NCBI GenBank assembly: GCA_903813345.2
Contig: CAIIXF020000005.1
Span: 25,921,375-25,985,374, forward strand
Length of the DNA: 64,000 bases
Reading direction: 5' to 3'
DNA from: Owenia fusiformis
Lineage: Eukaryota > Annelida > Polychaeta > Sabellida > Oweniidae
The notes beneath the pieces were generated by a model. That model searched no databases, was not told the origin of the DNA, and worked only from the letters and a program-made list of their open reading frames with translations. The position numbers and the translations under genes were made by a program. Shown here piece by piece: positions 24,201 to 36,900 of the stretch. Within the stretch, counting starts at the first letter, position 1, and the number at the start of each line of letters is the position of its first letter.

Positions 24201-24626
24201 TTTAGCTACAGCGAGAAAATTTAACCATGTGTCAAAACTCCGAAATGAAATTTTGAAATATCTAAATCCAGACAAGCAACGCTTCATCCTAAATATGATT
24301 AATATTCTTAAAAATATTTATAAAATTTATTAAAAATGAGTTCTAGGTGCGTGTAGGTGCGTGCAGCACAGTACATACGAAATCAATGAAGTTTCGTCTA
24401 GCTGTAAGCTAGAGACTCGAGTAACCAAAATCAACTGCATACCGCCTGTGATGAGGCCATAAAAAACAAAATTTACCATTTGTATCAGTCCAAATTTTCT
24501 TATTGGCCAGTTGAACATTACATTCCACATGTTGAAAGTACTTATTTGGAGCACATCTGACTGTACTGGAGCACTGACTACGCATTCAAGGCAACATACA
24601 AGTATAAAAACAACAACAATTTTCAT
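20561..24626 (-). CDS. Secretory-pathway EEP-domain protein with a two-helix insertion
   Basis: Endonuclease/exonuclease/phosphatase (DNase I-like) family, a Mg-dependent phosphoesterase fold; the substrate is unknown. Exons: 24477-24626, 23301-23481, 22688-22897, 22131-22342, 20561-21235. All are GT-AG with matching phases, giving 475 residues. Residues 1-19 are a signal peptide (start MKIVVVFIL; cleavage near VVSA). Catalytic-type motifs in order are STFNMWN (Asn32), AFQEVR (Glu63), VVHLSYD, GDFN (191-194) and SRPDR (258-262). Residues 315-347 carry eight Cys. Two hydrophobic helices follow at about 354-378 and 422-443. Only then comes PSDHLML (462-464), the final EEP His motif. With a cleaved signal peptide and two helices, both halves of the domain would be lumenal or extracellular. 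The gene is divergent from PRPF18. Upstream in-frame Met codons exist, but this start gives a canonical signal peptide. Confidence 0.85.
21274..21579. mobile_element. TA-duplicating MITE next to the EEP exon 5 acceptor
   Basis: TA flanks (21272-21273 and 21580-21581) surround a 306-bp element with ends CTGTAGATACACTTAATTTG and CAAATTAAGTGCATCTACAG (one mismatch). It sits in EEP intron 4 about 38 bp upstream of the exon 5 acceptor. Mariner-type by target site. It has no transposase. Confidence 0.75.
21893..22105. mobile_element. MITE with GGGTTCGAACCCCCC-type interior
   Basis: The ends GCCCATAGCCAGGATT and GGTTACGGGCCTG are inverted repeats of the CAGGCCCGTAGCCAG type. The interior is G-runs then GGTTCGCTCGAACC. 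It is the same family as 40231-40399 and 49954-50119. It lies in EEP intron 4. Confidence 0.6.
22131..22342 (-). CDS. EEP gene exon 4: GDFN motif
   Basis: Phase 1 in, phase 0 out. AIVVGDFNTYN holds the catalytic Asp/Asn pair, followed by DTWKDIHIVQPGFTFSNM. The ATG codon before GTAAGT joins directly to PNPGLESRPDR of exon 5. Confidence 0.9.
22688..22897 (-). CDS. EEP gene exon 3
   Basis: Phase 1 in and out. Begins GIGFLSQYPVI, the usual EEP 'L/S-R/QYP-I' strand, and contains SIDLIVVHLSYD with the conserved His strand. Acceptor TCTTTAAG, donor GTATAT. Confidence 0.87.
23301..23481 (-). CDS. EEP gene exon 2: catalytic Glu
   Basis: Phase 0 in, phase 1 out. LTKINPDIIAFQEVR carries the metal-binding Glu63. 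The rest (YFHPINDIIPMKNTYLTGWE) leads into the Gly codon split with exon 3. Acceptor TTTTTAG, donor GTATCA. Confidence 0.88.
23955..24424. repeat. Dispersed repeat shared with the NR2C intron (copy 2)
   Basis: Reverse-complement match to 4500-4975. This copy occupies most of EEP intron 1 and begins about 50 bp past the exon 1 donor. Identity looks high along its length, with a few small gaps. Confidence 0.8.
24477..24626 (-). CDS. EEP gene exon 1: signal peptide and first catalytic motif
   Basis: Encodes residues 1-50. The donor GTAAAT follows FGLIQM, and joining to exon 2 gives the expected EEP sequence IQM-LTKINPDIIAFQEVR. An alternative donor, GTATGC at 24451, would not keep the phase. 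Confidence 0.85.
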
Positions 24627-24865
24627 TTTTAGTCCATTTCCAATATCCGGGAACTTTACCATCATTAAAACCGAATACATCTTAAAAGAAGTAATTTGAT
24701 TGGATAGATTTCCCAACTTCTCAAAATATTGGCCAATGACAAAAGTTGTAAGTCTGGAACTCGGCTACTTGTATGTTTTCTAAAATCTCCAGATTTCGTA
24801 AAAATAAACGATTTGTTCTATTTCCTTTTGACGTACACTACCAAGAGTATTTTATCGTTGATCTA
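24627..24865. promoter_or_regulatory. Divergent promoter shared by the EEP gene and PRPF18
   Basis: Only about 240 bp separate the two start codons, which face away from each other. The interval contains ATTGGCCAAT (24728-24737), a CCAAT box readable on both strands, and another ATTGG near 24698. A bidirectional promoter is inferred from spacing and these motifs. No TATA box is evident. Confidence 0.6.
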
Positions 24866-24928
24866 ATGGATTTCTTAAAGGCAGAGATAGAGAGGAAAAA
24901 GAAACAGCTTCAGAAAAGTGAAGTTTTG
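24866..24928 (+). CDS. PRPF18: PRPF18 exon 1
   Basis: ATG GAT TTC opens 21 codons ([21 protein letters not shown]) before GTAAGT. This is the family's charged N-terminal helix. It shares the divergent promoter with the EEP gene. Confidence 0.88.
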
Positions 24929-27900
24929 GTAAGTAGTGCGTGGTCTTTTGTTTCAAGTAGAATGGAGTTTCAATTCAATTCTGTAGAGATTTAAGAAATT
25001 CTCCATCTAAAATGTCACTCGACTTTTTTGTGATTATGAGTCAAAGAAAGCATGCTTGATTTTCAAATTGACTTCTGTGGTAACTTGAAACCATCTTCTA
25101 ATTTATTCCACTTACCTTTTATTGTTTCTCCAAATATATTCTTTGAAAATCGGATTTTAAGGGTGTTAATCAGGGTAATTCTGTGCTATTTTATCAAAAA
25201 TCTTGTTGCTATCTAGAAACGAGCAATTGTGATCTTGTTGTTACCTAGGAACGAGCAACTGTGATGTCACGTCACACTCATGTTAATTCTGGAATCACAT
25301 GGCAGCCATTTTGGAAATTTCAAAAAAGTTCCCAATTAAAAAGGCTAAATGCTGTTTACAAATTGGAAACTATGGCAGAATCAACAAAGGGTTTGTGAAA
25401 TAATTAGGATATGGTTTCAAAATTATGCACATGACATTATATGACTACTAAATGCAGGCAGGGACTTTTAATTGCCAAAAAGTCGAGTGACATTTTAGAT
25501 GGAGAATTTCTTAGTTCAACGTCGTTAAACTCAATAACGGCGTTCTTTATTATTAGGAATTTTCTTGGGGCCATTATTGAGTTTAACCTCCTTACTATTC
25601 TTTCCTTTGATGCAAGTTCTGAATCCATCGAAACCATTTTTCCGCGACAACGTGCAACTGATACTTGACAATAATATAAAAACACATAACATCAAGCGAT
25701 TTAACACAATATTATTGTGTTAAATGTTCATTTATACGAGTAAAATGAGGCTACACTTACCAATCTCTAAAGTGACATTTCCGCCATGTCCGTCATTGTG
25801 TCTGTTCGTCTGAGTGTCCCGGATCTTAAAATTAAACTACCAGCGAAACGAAATTGTTGTCAAATAGATTGATAATCATTATCGCGATTACTCGGGATAA
25901 AAAGATCAATTTTGAGGATAACAGGTATCTTTGATTAATTTATATAGCGCGTATATACACGCAAAATAGTTATTAATTGCAAACCAACTGTTCGTTAATG
26001 CAGTGCCGTGATGACGGTTAATTCCTGAAACGATTTGCAATTTCGATGTTACCGAAACTGACCGACATTTTCGTCATATTCCAAACCTGTCTCCAATATT
26101 TTCGTAATTATGCATCAATAGGGTCTAAGGGAGATACGGGACGGGGTGTATGTGTTTATAAGGTATGTATGCATGCTTGAATCACATTCTTTGTGTAATA
26201 TTGCCATGTTTTCAGGGTTCAATTAGTTCCGCTTGTCGAAACCTGCTGAACGATTAAATTAACGCATCAAAGGCAAAATGGTCATGGAGGTTAGACCTAG
26301 CCGGGCCATAACACATGTCGGATAAGAAACGAGGCCCGGGCTAGGTCTAATGTTGTTGGACTAGTAGAGATTATGATTTATGAAAGCCCAGGCACTTATC
26401 CCGTTCCAGGACTATAGTCCTGTACTGAGCGCATACATTTGCCTGTACGATTACAACTTGGGAGAATTATCTACGCCCCTTCCACTTAAAGGCCCCGTGT
26501 AAAGTTTAAACCACTTTGGCTTATATTGTAGTCTTACCCAATGTTATCAAAGTGTGATATGTGAAACTTTTTTTTTTAATTTCAAAAAGTGGTTTTTGAT
26601 AGACTTTTTGTTCCAAAACTTGTGAATTTATTTAAAACCAACTTTTAGAGGTCACTCATATCTTCTAATTAGCCACAATTCATACCAATGCATAGCATAC
26701 ATCCTCCCATGTCTTTTGCAAAAAAAATTAAGAAAATCGGTTGATAAACAAGCGAGAAATGAACTTATCAGTGCATGAAAATGGTTCTGAGAAAAATGCA
26801 TTTCTAAATTTTAGTTCTCATAGAAACCAATGGTACAATGATAGCTAAAACATAATTTATTCTTCCTTTTAACCTGGTTAGACAATCAACATTGGTTTTT
26901 TTGAAAGTCTAGCATATTTAGAAAAGATTGACATCGAAAAAAAAAATTCAATTTTTTTCAAAATGTTTTTGTTACCTTAGTGACATCACTAATGTTTCAA
27001 AATATTTTGATAAGCTAAAACATTGAAGTGGCCCATTAAATATGACATTTTATTATTGAAATAGTGTGTCTTCTGTTCAATCTTTGCATTGGTGTTAAAA
27101 ATATAATCTTGTTTGAAATGCATTAAGAAATATTTGATGATTAAGAAATTTCAACTTTTTTTGAAAAATGGCGGGAAATTTGAATATTTGAGAAATGAAA
27201 TGCACACAACTTTTTTTTCAAAAAAAATTTTTTGTTCAAAAATCTCTAAAATCACTTTTTAAGTCCTGACAAATAGTAAATGAATGATAAAAAAATATTT
27301 TCAAACTTTAGACGGGGACTTTAAGAAACCTACCTCAATGCATTCTAGAACTTAAAATGTAACTTCTACAGTACTTTCAACCTCCAAAGATTTTCTCGCG
27401 GGACAGATTTTTTAGACCCAGTGCCCAAAATTCGCGGGATTTTGTGGGACATCTACTAAATTCGCGGGATTTCGCGGGACATTTAAGGGATTTGCGTGAT
27501 TGCGCTAATAGGCCAATTTTTTTTATCAGGGATTAGGGTCAGGGGATTTCGCGGGACCATTCGAGGGACAAAGACCGTAATTGCGGGACAGTTAACAGGT
27601 TTACCACCAAAAACTTCATAGAGGGACAGATTTTTTAGACAAAGTGCCCTAAATTTGCGGGATTTCGCGGGACATCCACCTAAATTTGCAGGATGTCCCG
27701 GGACATTCAAGGGATTTGCGTGATTGGGACTAATGTAAAAGCGTGTAAAAGTACTTAAATCAAACTTTCAGATACTGATTAATCAAATATAATGCACCGT
27801 TACATTGTAACTTAAATAAACGTCAACACAATTTCACAAAATACGCATAAGAATATTATTAAACTTTATTGTAATTTATCAAAAACAAAAACCATGCTTC

Positions 27901-30900
27901 AGGTGTGAGTACCGTAATCTAACACGAAATTCAAAAATTCGGAACAATACTTTGCACTTCTGGCGTCGTGACAAACTATGAAACGCTTACCCCCATAATG
28001 TTATATATTAAAATGTACCTATTCATATACTGTAGGCATTTTAAGGCTCTTTTCTTCCTCTATCATCATGGTCATATTTCCATTGGTAATGAAGGGGGGG
28101 GGGTGCGGTCGCACCTAGGGGTGAAACGAATACTCGAGTATTCGGTTGCAAATAGGTCTGAGGTGATATTCGAATGGCATTTTCTTGTATTCGAATATTA
28201 AACGATTGACTGCGCATGCGCGCCGATTTAGTCTCCCGCCAAGACAAACCCAATTCTAAGGCAATCCCGATATAGATTACACGGTTACTCACCTAAGAGT
28301 CATCTGCAGCTCTTAACTGTAACCTCTGACGCTCTGAGTACTGCTGATTAATGGTATTAACTTGAATATAAAGTTAAGAACATTCGTTTGACGAGAGGCA
28401 ATCTGCGCCAGGTTCGTTTTTAGATTAGGTTTTTAGCGCATGCGCTTGGAATAAGTATTTATAATCATTCATAACACAACCGTTGCATTGTCTTATCGTC
28501 TACAACTTCACTATTTTGAATTCGAATACTATAAAAAAGTTCTACAGTTATCGGTGATCGTTTCTTTACTTACTATTACGTATGGTGTGTGTTTTAGATC
28601 CATCGTATATTTGGTGTTTCCCGATGACGTAATTAACACGCCGGGAGAAGGTTGTATTTTTTGTTTTCGTTTTTATTTACTGTTTTATTGGTGAAATTAA
28701 CAAACAAATAGGTAAATAAAATGCTTAATTGACGTAATTAAATGTAATAATATTACAAACAAACAAATGGTTTACATAACACAGCCAGCATTCTATTCAA
28801 ACTTGGCGTATTTACTTCACATGCTCTTAGGAATCAAACAACTTATATTTACTTCCGGGTTTTTAGCGAATATTCGGGGCCGAACGGGGATTGGCTGGCC
28901 GAATATTCGGTATGAGAATTTACTATTCGTTTCAGCCCTAATCGCACCCCCTCCTGGCTACGCCAATGACAAGACAAATCAATCTTACTTTATTTTCAAT
29001 AGGTCGTATGTTGGTACGTGAATTGTTTTAATTATGATTTAAATCTGTAAATAGCTATCGTTGCTTTAGCAGAGAGGTGACGTGTGTTAATTTACATGAT
29101 GCAACGTGTAAGATTATTAATCATAATTTAATTTATCCCAATTTTCGACAAAATGTCCACTGAATTGTAAATTGTTATGTCTTACAATGTCATAGGCGTA
29201 GCCAGGAGAGGGTGCGATCCCCCCCCCATAACCAATGAAAATATGGCCATGACGATAGAGGAAGAAAAGAGCCTTAAAATATATGCTTTTTAATTGAAGC
29301 TTCTAGCTCAATTTTGAAGGATGTTACATACATTTTTGTAAATTCAAAACAAATCTTACACGTTTTCTCATAATCTAATTATGTTATATATTCGTATTTT
29401 TCGTTTTTTGGGTACCCGTTTTTTTTGACCGTGTACCGGGTACCTAGTTTGAACCCAGCATGGAGGATTTACTACCCGGTACCCTGTTTTTTCTACAAAC
29501 CCTTTCTAGATATCAGCGTTCATTTATTGTAACTCGTGTTTGCTAACATTTGCTCAGTTCTGAGATGAAGGCCACACGGGTAGTAAAAAGGCCAACGTTG
29601 GAACTATTTGTGACCTACATCCCTATTGTCGTAATTAAAATGAAAGTTGAACCCTTCCTCTTTATTTTGATACCAAACAACAGCATGCTAGGTACTTAAA
29701 ATTAGGTATACTTTCAAGCCTCGAAACTCGCGTTGCTATGGTAGTTAATAACTACCTGATTTTAAAGAAAAGCTACCTATTATTTTACCCAGTAGTTATT
29801 TTGGCCACCCACACTCTTAGATTGAGCCAAGTATTGCATGATTTGAAGCAATTTTTAACAATTTTGCAAAGGGTTACTCAGTTACACTTGCACTTTACAT
29901 AGTTCAACTTATATTAGAATACCCCTGGCCCTGTACATGTATAAATCAATTTTATCCTTCACTTGTTTTAAGGAAAGGGGAATACCCCAGAATTCATAGA
30001 TGCACACTTCTCTGACGTAAACTAGATCATTGATTGGCCAAGGGGGGTTCATCTGGGGTCATGGGAAAGTACCTCTTCTTTGTCTTAGCGTGAGAAAATC
30101 TGATCAGTGAAAATGAAATTCAAATCTGTCAATCAACTCATAAACAAAACCTCCCAGCTCTGACGTTTGACCAATCAGAAAGCATTTCAATGTAAACAAC
30201 CTACTTTGTGAAGTGTGCCCAGAGTCAGCCAACAACCAATCAAATCATGTATATTGCTGTCATACTAAAACAATGCTTTACAGCTAATTATAAATAATAC
30301 CAATCTCAAAGATGGAATGTAAACTTCAAATTATAAAAACTTGAAATCCCTATGATGTTTTATTATCCCATCGAACGAAGTTCGGAGGGATATAGGGAAC
30401 GCCTCCGTCCGTACGTACGTCCGTCCGTACGTACGTCCGTCCGGGCAATAACTCAAATACCGTTGGCCCGATTTTGTTCATATTTTGTACACATATACCC
30501 TATGAGAGTAGAAGTTCTGCTCGAAAGCCGATTTTCAAAATGGTCGCTCATTTCAAAATGGCGGCCATTTTAGTGCCGATTTTACAGTAATTTAGGTACA
30601 ATATGTAAAACTGTAATAGCAATATGTTTTAAATGTAAAAAATTATAAAGGACATTAATAATGCTACAAATGTAGATATTAAAGAAGCACATGGCAGCCA
30701 TCTTGAAAAATGGCGGCCTTTACTCGTCATTTTACGATTTTTGCTGTAACTCAAAAAGAAGTGGAGCGATTTTGTTCATATTTGGTATGTGAATACTATT
30801 AGCATTGCACACTGTCTAAAGACACTTTTTGGTAGAAGGCGGCCATTTTGAAAAATGGACGCCATTTTAACGTATTTTACTATAACTCGAAAAGTAGTGG

Positions 30901-33900
30901 AGCGATTTTGTTCATATTTGGAATGTGAATACTATAAGCATGGCACACTGACACTTTTGGTAGAAGGCGGCCATTTTGAAAAAAATTTTGAAAAATGGCC
31001 GCCATTTTAACATATTTTACTATAACTCAAAAAGTAGTGGAGTGATTTTGTTCATATTTGGTATGTGAAAACTATAAGCGTGGCACGCTGTCTATTTCTA
31101 ATGACACTTTTGGTAAAAGGCCATTTTGAAAATGGCCGCCATTTTAACGTATTTTACTATAACTCGAAAAGTAGCAGAGCGATTTTGTTCATATTTGATA
31201 TGTGAATACTTTAAGCATGGCACATTGTCTAATAAAACTTTGGGGAGTAGTCAGCAATTTTGAAAAATGGCCACCATTTTATGTGTGTTATTTTACAAGT
31301 ACGTGTGCGATTTTTCACAAATTTTAGAGGTGGCTACTTAAAAGCATATTATTTCTTCTGATGACAACTTGGCTAGTGAGCAACCATTTTGAAAATGGTG
31401 GCCTTTCTGGTGTGTTGTTTTTTATATTTGCTATATTCGTTTGTAAAAATGCCAGCCATTTCTGTTCGATGGGATTCGCTACGCTTTGGCGTTGCCGTTG
31501 TTCTGGTTTGTACTCACATGGCTCATTACTCACATAGCTCTTTACTCAAATAGTTTATTACTCACATAGTTTATAGACTGTTTCATACATGGCTTTAGAT
31601 GTTCGCTTAACATTCGATAATCTTTCCAGTTTGAATTTATTTTCATTTAAAATATTTTCGTAGTTTTTCTCAAGGCTAGAATCAAAGAATTATTGCATAT
31701 TAGTACATATTCATACAATAGAAAGAATGGGAAAACTATGTTGGAGGTTACATATACATCCTTGTAACAAAAAATTTCCCCAAATTAGTGGTTTAGTTAT
31801 TCCCAACATTTCTCTTTTTTATTATTAAATATTTATTTGGTGTTACGGCAATAATCTGTTTTTTCATCAAATGTTGTATCACTATTTATATAAGAAATAT
31901 AAGATAATAAAAAACATAGTGTATAACATAAAAGAAATGCGAGCAACGTGTGGATGTATACTTTGTGTTTATTTCTGTGGGTGAATTTAAAATTAAAGCA
32001 TTTGGTTATCTAGCTTGCAACAATACACAACTTTTATATGCATTTTGTTTTGAAATAATAAAAAAACACATACGTACCCATCAATGATACGTTCCTGTTG
32101 GTCAAGTTTATTCTTTATGATCTCTGGTTGAACTTGGGGTTGAGATGCACTTAGCTTGCAATCACATTCTGCCTCAACCAAGCTTCTTGTGTGGTAAATA
32201 CATACCAGCACAAACAGTAAGATCCTCATATTCAACATATTAATGAAGATGTTTTCACGTAACATAATTGTGAAATTATTTAATATTAGTATAACGTAGC
32301 AGTTTAAAGTCCCAGTGAAAGTCTAGGTTATGAGGTATGGTGAGGTTGACATTAGTCAATGATAAACCAATATTTTGTCTGATTTCTTTTATCGAGTCAT
32401 CTTTGAATAGTGTTATAAACCTAAGTTTAGTAATGTCATGTATGAACATTCCTCTTTCTAATTAATACAGTTATGATTTAGTGATAATTATCCCATCAAA
32501 CGAAGTTCGGAAGGATATAGGGAACGCTTCCGTTCGTCCGTACGTATGTACGTCCATACATACGTCCGTCCATCCGGGCAATAACTCAAATACTGTTGGC
32601 CAGATTTTGTTCATATTTTGAACACATATACCCTATGGGGCTAGAAGTTCAGCTCGAAAACCAATTTTCAAAATGGCTTCTCATTTAAAAATGGCAGCCA
32701 TTTTAGTGCTGATTTTCAGTAATTAAGGTAGAATATGTAAAACTGTAATAGTGACCTGAATCGATTGCAAACTTCATATTTGCACATTTGATGAGATAAA
32801 TAATAGTGTCATATTGTGAAATTATTAAGTTTGCAATTGATTCAGGTCATAGTGTATTTTTGGTATTTTTGTGATAATCAAGAAACCAATGGCCTCTATT
32901 GGGATCTGCTGATATCCCCATGTTAAGTCAATGATGAACAGCCCCATGTAAGTCAATACAACCTCACTAAACTAAATAGCCCCTATCTCAGCCTATGTGT
33001 GCCCGAGCACTTTAATATTTTCCAAAGAGTTATATGACATTCTATTCTTCATGTTACACCTTAGAATTATTCATTTTGACCATAGGGGTATTTGCCAATA
33101 AACGCACCTCTTCCTTTCAGCACATCCAATGGGTTTGTGATATGTGTCATTTGGAGCCTACTTATACAATGTATATGGATAACTTCTTTTTATCATATAT
33201 CATGTATCTGGCAGTTTGCACTCACATTGTTTGAAAAAAATAAACTTTAACTTAAGAAATTCCCAGAGTACAGAAAATTGTAAATCTGCATAAATTTTTT
33301 ATTGACATTTTGGTGTTACATGGTTGCTATTGATTGAAAAATACACATAACAGAGAATTTACTAATTTGATAAAGCTGTAAAGTATATTGTTAGTCAGTT
33401 TATTTTGACGGTATAACGCCCACAAAGTTGATCAAAATTTGATCCTTTATAAATGTACCCAAAATTTTTAGAGGAGCCCACATAATACGTTAGCTCTCCA
33501 TATATCTTGAAGTTGAAGTTGTCATTTTTCACATCGATATGTGCTTTCCCTGAAGCAATTTCTTGGACTTTAACGTAGTTCATAACTTCCTCTATGGCCC
33601 TGAAAAGAAATCATTAAATAAAGTCTTGTTCAAAATTTGGATGATTTTATCATCCAAATATTATTTTTCATGATTTAATTTTGAAAATGGTCTTCTATAT
33701 GTGATTTCAAATATTTGAATTTTCCTCCAATTTAGCAACAAAAGTAACAACAATATTATTTGACAATTTTAGCAGAAAATAAATATTCACAGTTTTGGGG
33801 GCGGAGGTTGGTGGTTGACGGTTGGTGGATGGCGGTGGTGTTTAGACTGACTTTTTTTCAAAATCATTTTCATGTTCTCAGAAGTTCAAATCTGACTTAA

Positions 33901-36900
33901 GATTTAAGATTTCACCTTCAATGACCATGTCAGTGTTACAGAGCTGTCAAGTGTCCCGCGAATGGCGGGATTATCCCGCGAATTTGATCAAAATTAGGCT
34001 AATTCGCGTGTCCCGCAATGTCCCGCGAAGTCCCGCAAATGTGGCTTTGACCTCCGCGAATTTCCGAAATTGTTGCAATCCCCTATATTGTGATTATCTG
34101 ATCTTTTATAAGAAGCTAAGTTTTTGCACTTTTGAGGAGTAAAGTTTACCTAATTTTAAGTACCTAGCATGCTGTTGTTTGGTATCAAAATAAAGGGGAA
34201 AGGTTCAACTTTCATTTTAATTACGAAAATAGGGATGTAGGTCACAAATAGTTCCAACGTTGGCCTTTTTACTACCCGTGTGGCCTTCATCTCAGAACTG
34301 AGCAAATATTAGCGAACGCGAGTTACAATAAATGGACGCTGATATCTAGAAAGGGTTTGTAGAAAAACACGGGTACCGGGTAGTAAATCCTCCATGCTGG
34401 GTTCAAACTTGGTACCCATTACCCGGTCAAAAAAACGGGAACCCAAACAACGAAAAATACGAATATATAACATAATAGATTATGAGAAAACGTGTAAGAT
34501 TTGTTTTGAATTTACAAATGTATGTAACATCCTTCAAAATTGAGCTAGAGGCTTCAAATAAAAAGCATATTTTAAGGCTCTTTTCTTCCTCTATCGTCAT
34601 GGCCATATTTTCATTGGTTATGGGAGGGGGGTGCGATCGCACCATCGCACCCTCTCCTGGCTACGCCTATGACATTGTAAGACATAACAATTTACAATTC
34701 AGTGGACATTTTGTCGAAAATTGGGATAACTTAAATTATGATTAATAATCAAAATCTTACACGTTGCATCCTTTAAATTAACACACGTCACCTCTCTGCT
34801 AAAGCAATGATAGCTATTTACAGGTTTAAATCATAATCAAAACAATTCATGTACCAACATACGAAGTATTGAAAATAGAGTAAGATTGATTTGTCTTGTT
34901 TTTCAAATCGTCTTACAATGCCATTGGCGTAGCCAGGAGGGGGTGCGATCGCACCCCCCCCCCCTTCATTACCAATGGAAATATGACCATGATGATAGAG
35001 GAAGAAAAGAGCCTTAAAATGCTTTTTATTTGAAGCTTCTAGCTCAATTTTGAAGGAAGTAACATACATTTTTATAATTCAAAACAAATCTTACACGTTT
35101 TCTAATGATCTAATTATGTTGTATATTCGTATATTTCGTTTTTTGGGTACCCGTTTTTTTCGACCGGGTACCAAGTTTGAACCCAGCATGGAGGATTTAC
35201 TACCCAGTACCCGGTTTTTTCTACAAACCCTATCTAGAAAAGTAACCTCATTTCCTATAATTTGATGTAGATTAATCGAACCCCTATATCATGGGCTTTC
35301 AATTGAAAGCCCATGCCTACAGTATATGGATAGGTACATATATAACATTATGGGGGTAAGCGTTTCATAGTTGGTCACGACGCCAGAAGTGCAAAGTATT
35401 GTTCCGAATTTTTGAATTTCGTGTTGGATTACGGTACTCACACCTGAAGCATGGTTTTTGTTTTTGATAAATTACAATGAAGTATAATAATATTCCTATG
35501 CGTATTTTGTGAAATTGTGTTGACGTTTATTTAAGTTACAATGTAACGGTGCATTCATTATATTTGATTAATCAGTATCTGAAAGTTTGATTTAAGTACT
35601 TTTACACGCTTTTACATTAGTCCCAATCACGCAAATCCCTTGAATGTCCCGGGACATCCTGCAAATTTAGGTGGATGTCCCGCGAAATCCCGCAAATTTA
35701 GGGCACTTTGTCTAAAAAATCTGTCCCTCTATGAAGTTTTTGGTGGTACCCCTGTTAACTGTCCCGCAATTAGGGTGTTTGTCCCTCGAATGGTCCCGCG
35801 AAATCCCGCGAATTTGATAAAAAAAATTGGCCTATTAGCACAATCACGCAAATCCCTAAATGTCCCGCGAAATCCCGCGAATTTAGTAGATGTCCCGCAA
35901 ATCCCGCAAATTTTGTGCACTTGGTCTAAAAAATCTGTCCCGCGAGAAAATCTTTAGGGGTTGACAGTACTGGTGTTAAAAAGGGTATTTTTTCAACTTG
36001 CTTCAAATTGACCAGTTTATTTAGTAGTAATCTACAAGTTTTCAGAAATTCAAATCTGAATAGATTGAACTCATAATATTGTGGGCAACAAGGGGGTGAC
36101 ATTTTTTCATGTTAATGCCTTGTTAAATAATGTTGTATCATTAGGTATAAGAACTAGATTTTTTTTATTCAGAACAACTTTTTTGCTGGTGAGTTGATTT
36201 CTCACTCATTTTTCAATGGATTTTTATTGTTTTTATATATGGGCCCTAAAGTGTTTGAAAATTCAAGTTAACACTAAAATATTGCATATTCCGCTATATT
36301 TCGCCAAAGATATCTGACGGGGTAATATTGAATCTTTTTTAGTTTGCAAGATAACAATAACCATGAATTGAAATTTAAACATCACAATATTAATGTAAGG
36401 TAAGACATCATTCAAAAAGTAATAGGGTCAGAGGACGCTATTAAACTACGAATGAAAGCAGGTGTGACATTACTATTTTTGCAACTTTGTGAATCTTTCA
36501 TAACAATATGAATCCTACAGAAATCCAACTTTAATAATTATCTTCGTAAATTTAAAGGGATATTCTCTCCTATTATGGAAGCTACAACATGGAAGCTATA
36601 ACATAGCAAAACACAGGAAAATGTTTTGATTATGGTCAGATTTTACACAGGAGGTGATATCATCAACTCGAATACCCTTCACAGGGAGATATGCCGAGTA
36701 CTTAAATAGTACCCATGGCATTTTAGCTCTAATTGAGTATGCATATCAGTAAATATTAGAACTAAATGAGCACTTATGACATGAGTACTGATTTGTTGCA
36801 TTTTTAGTAGTAATTGAGTACTCATATGGTGGGTAACCGGACAACTCATCCCCTAGACAACTCATCCCTGGACAACTCATCCCCTGGACAACTCATCCCC

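Noticed and set aside
24330-24450. Extension of EEP exon 1 past 24477 into FVFYGLITGGMQ
   Set aside because: Joining exon 2 from GTATGC breaks the phase. The donor after FGLIQM keeps the phase and gives the expected EEP sequence.
35640-35957. 105-codon frame starting [16 protein letters not shown]
   Set aside because: It is translated CCCGCGAAATCCC repeat of the 2.03 kb element. Related frames at 27483 and 46185 come from the same repeat.
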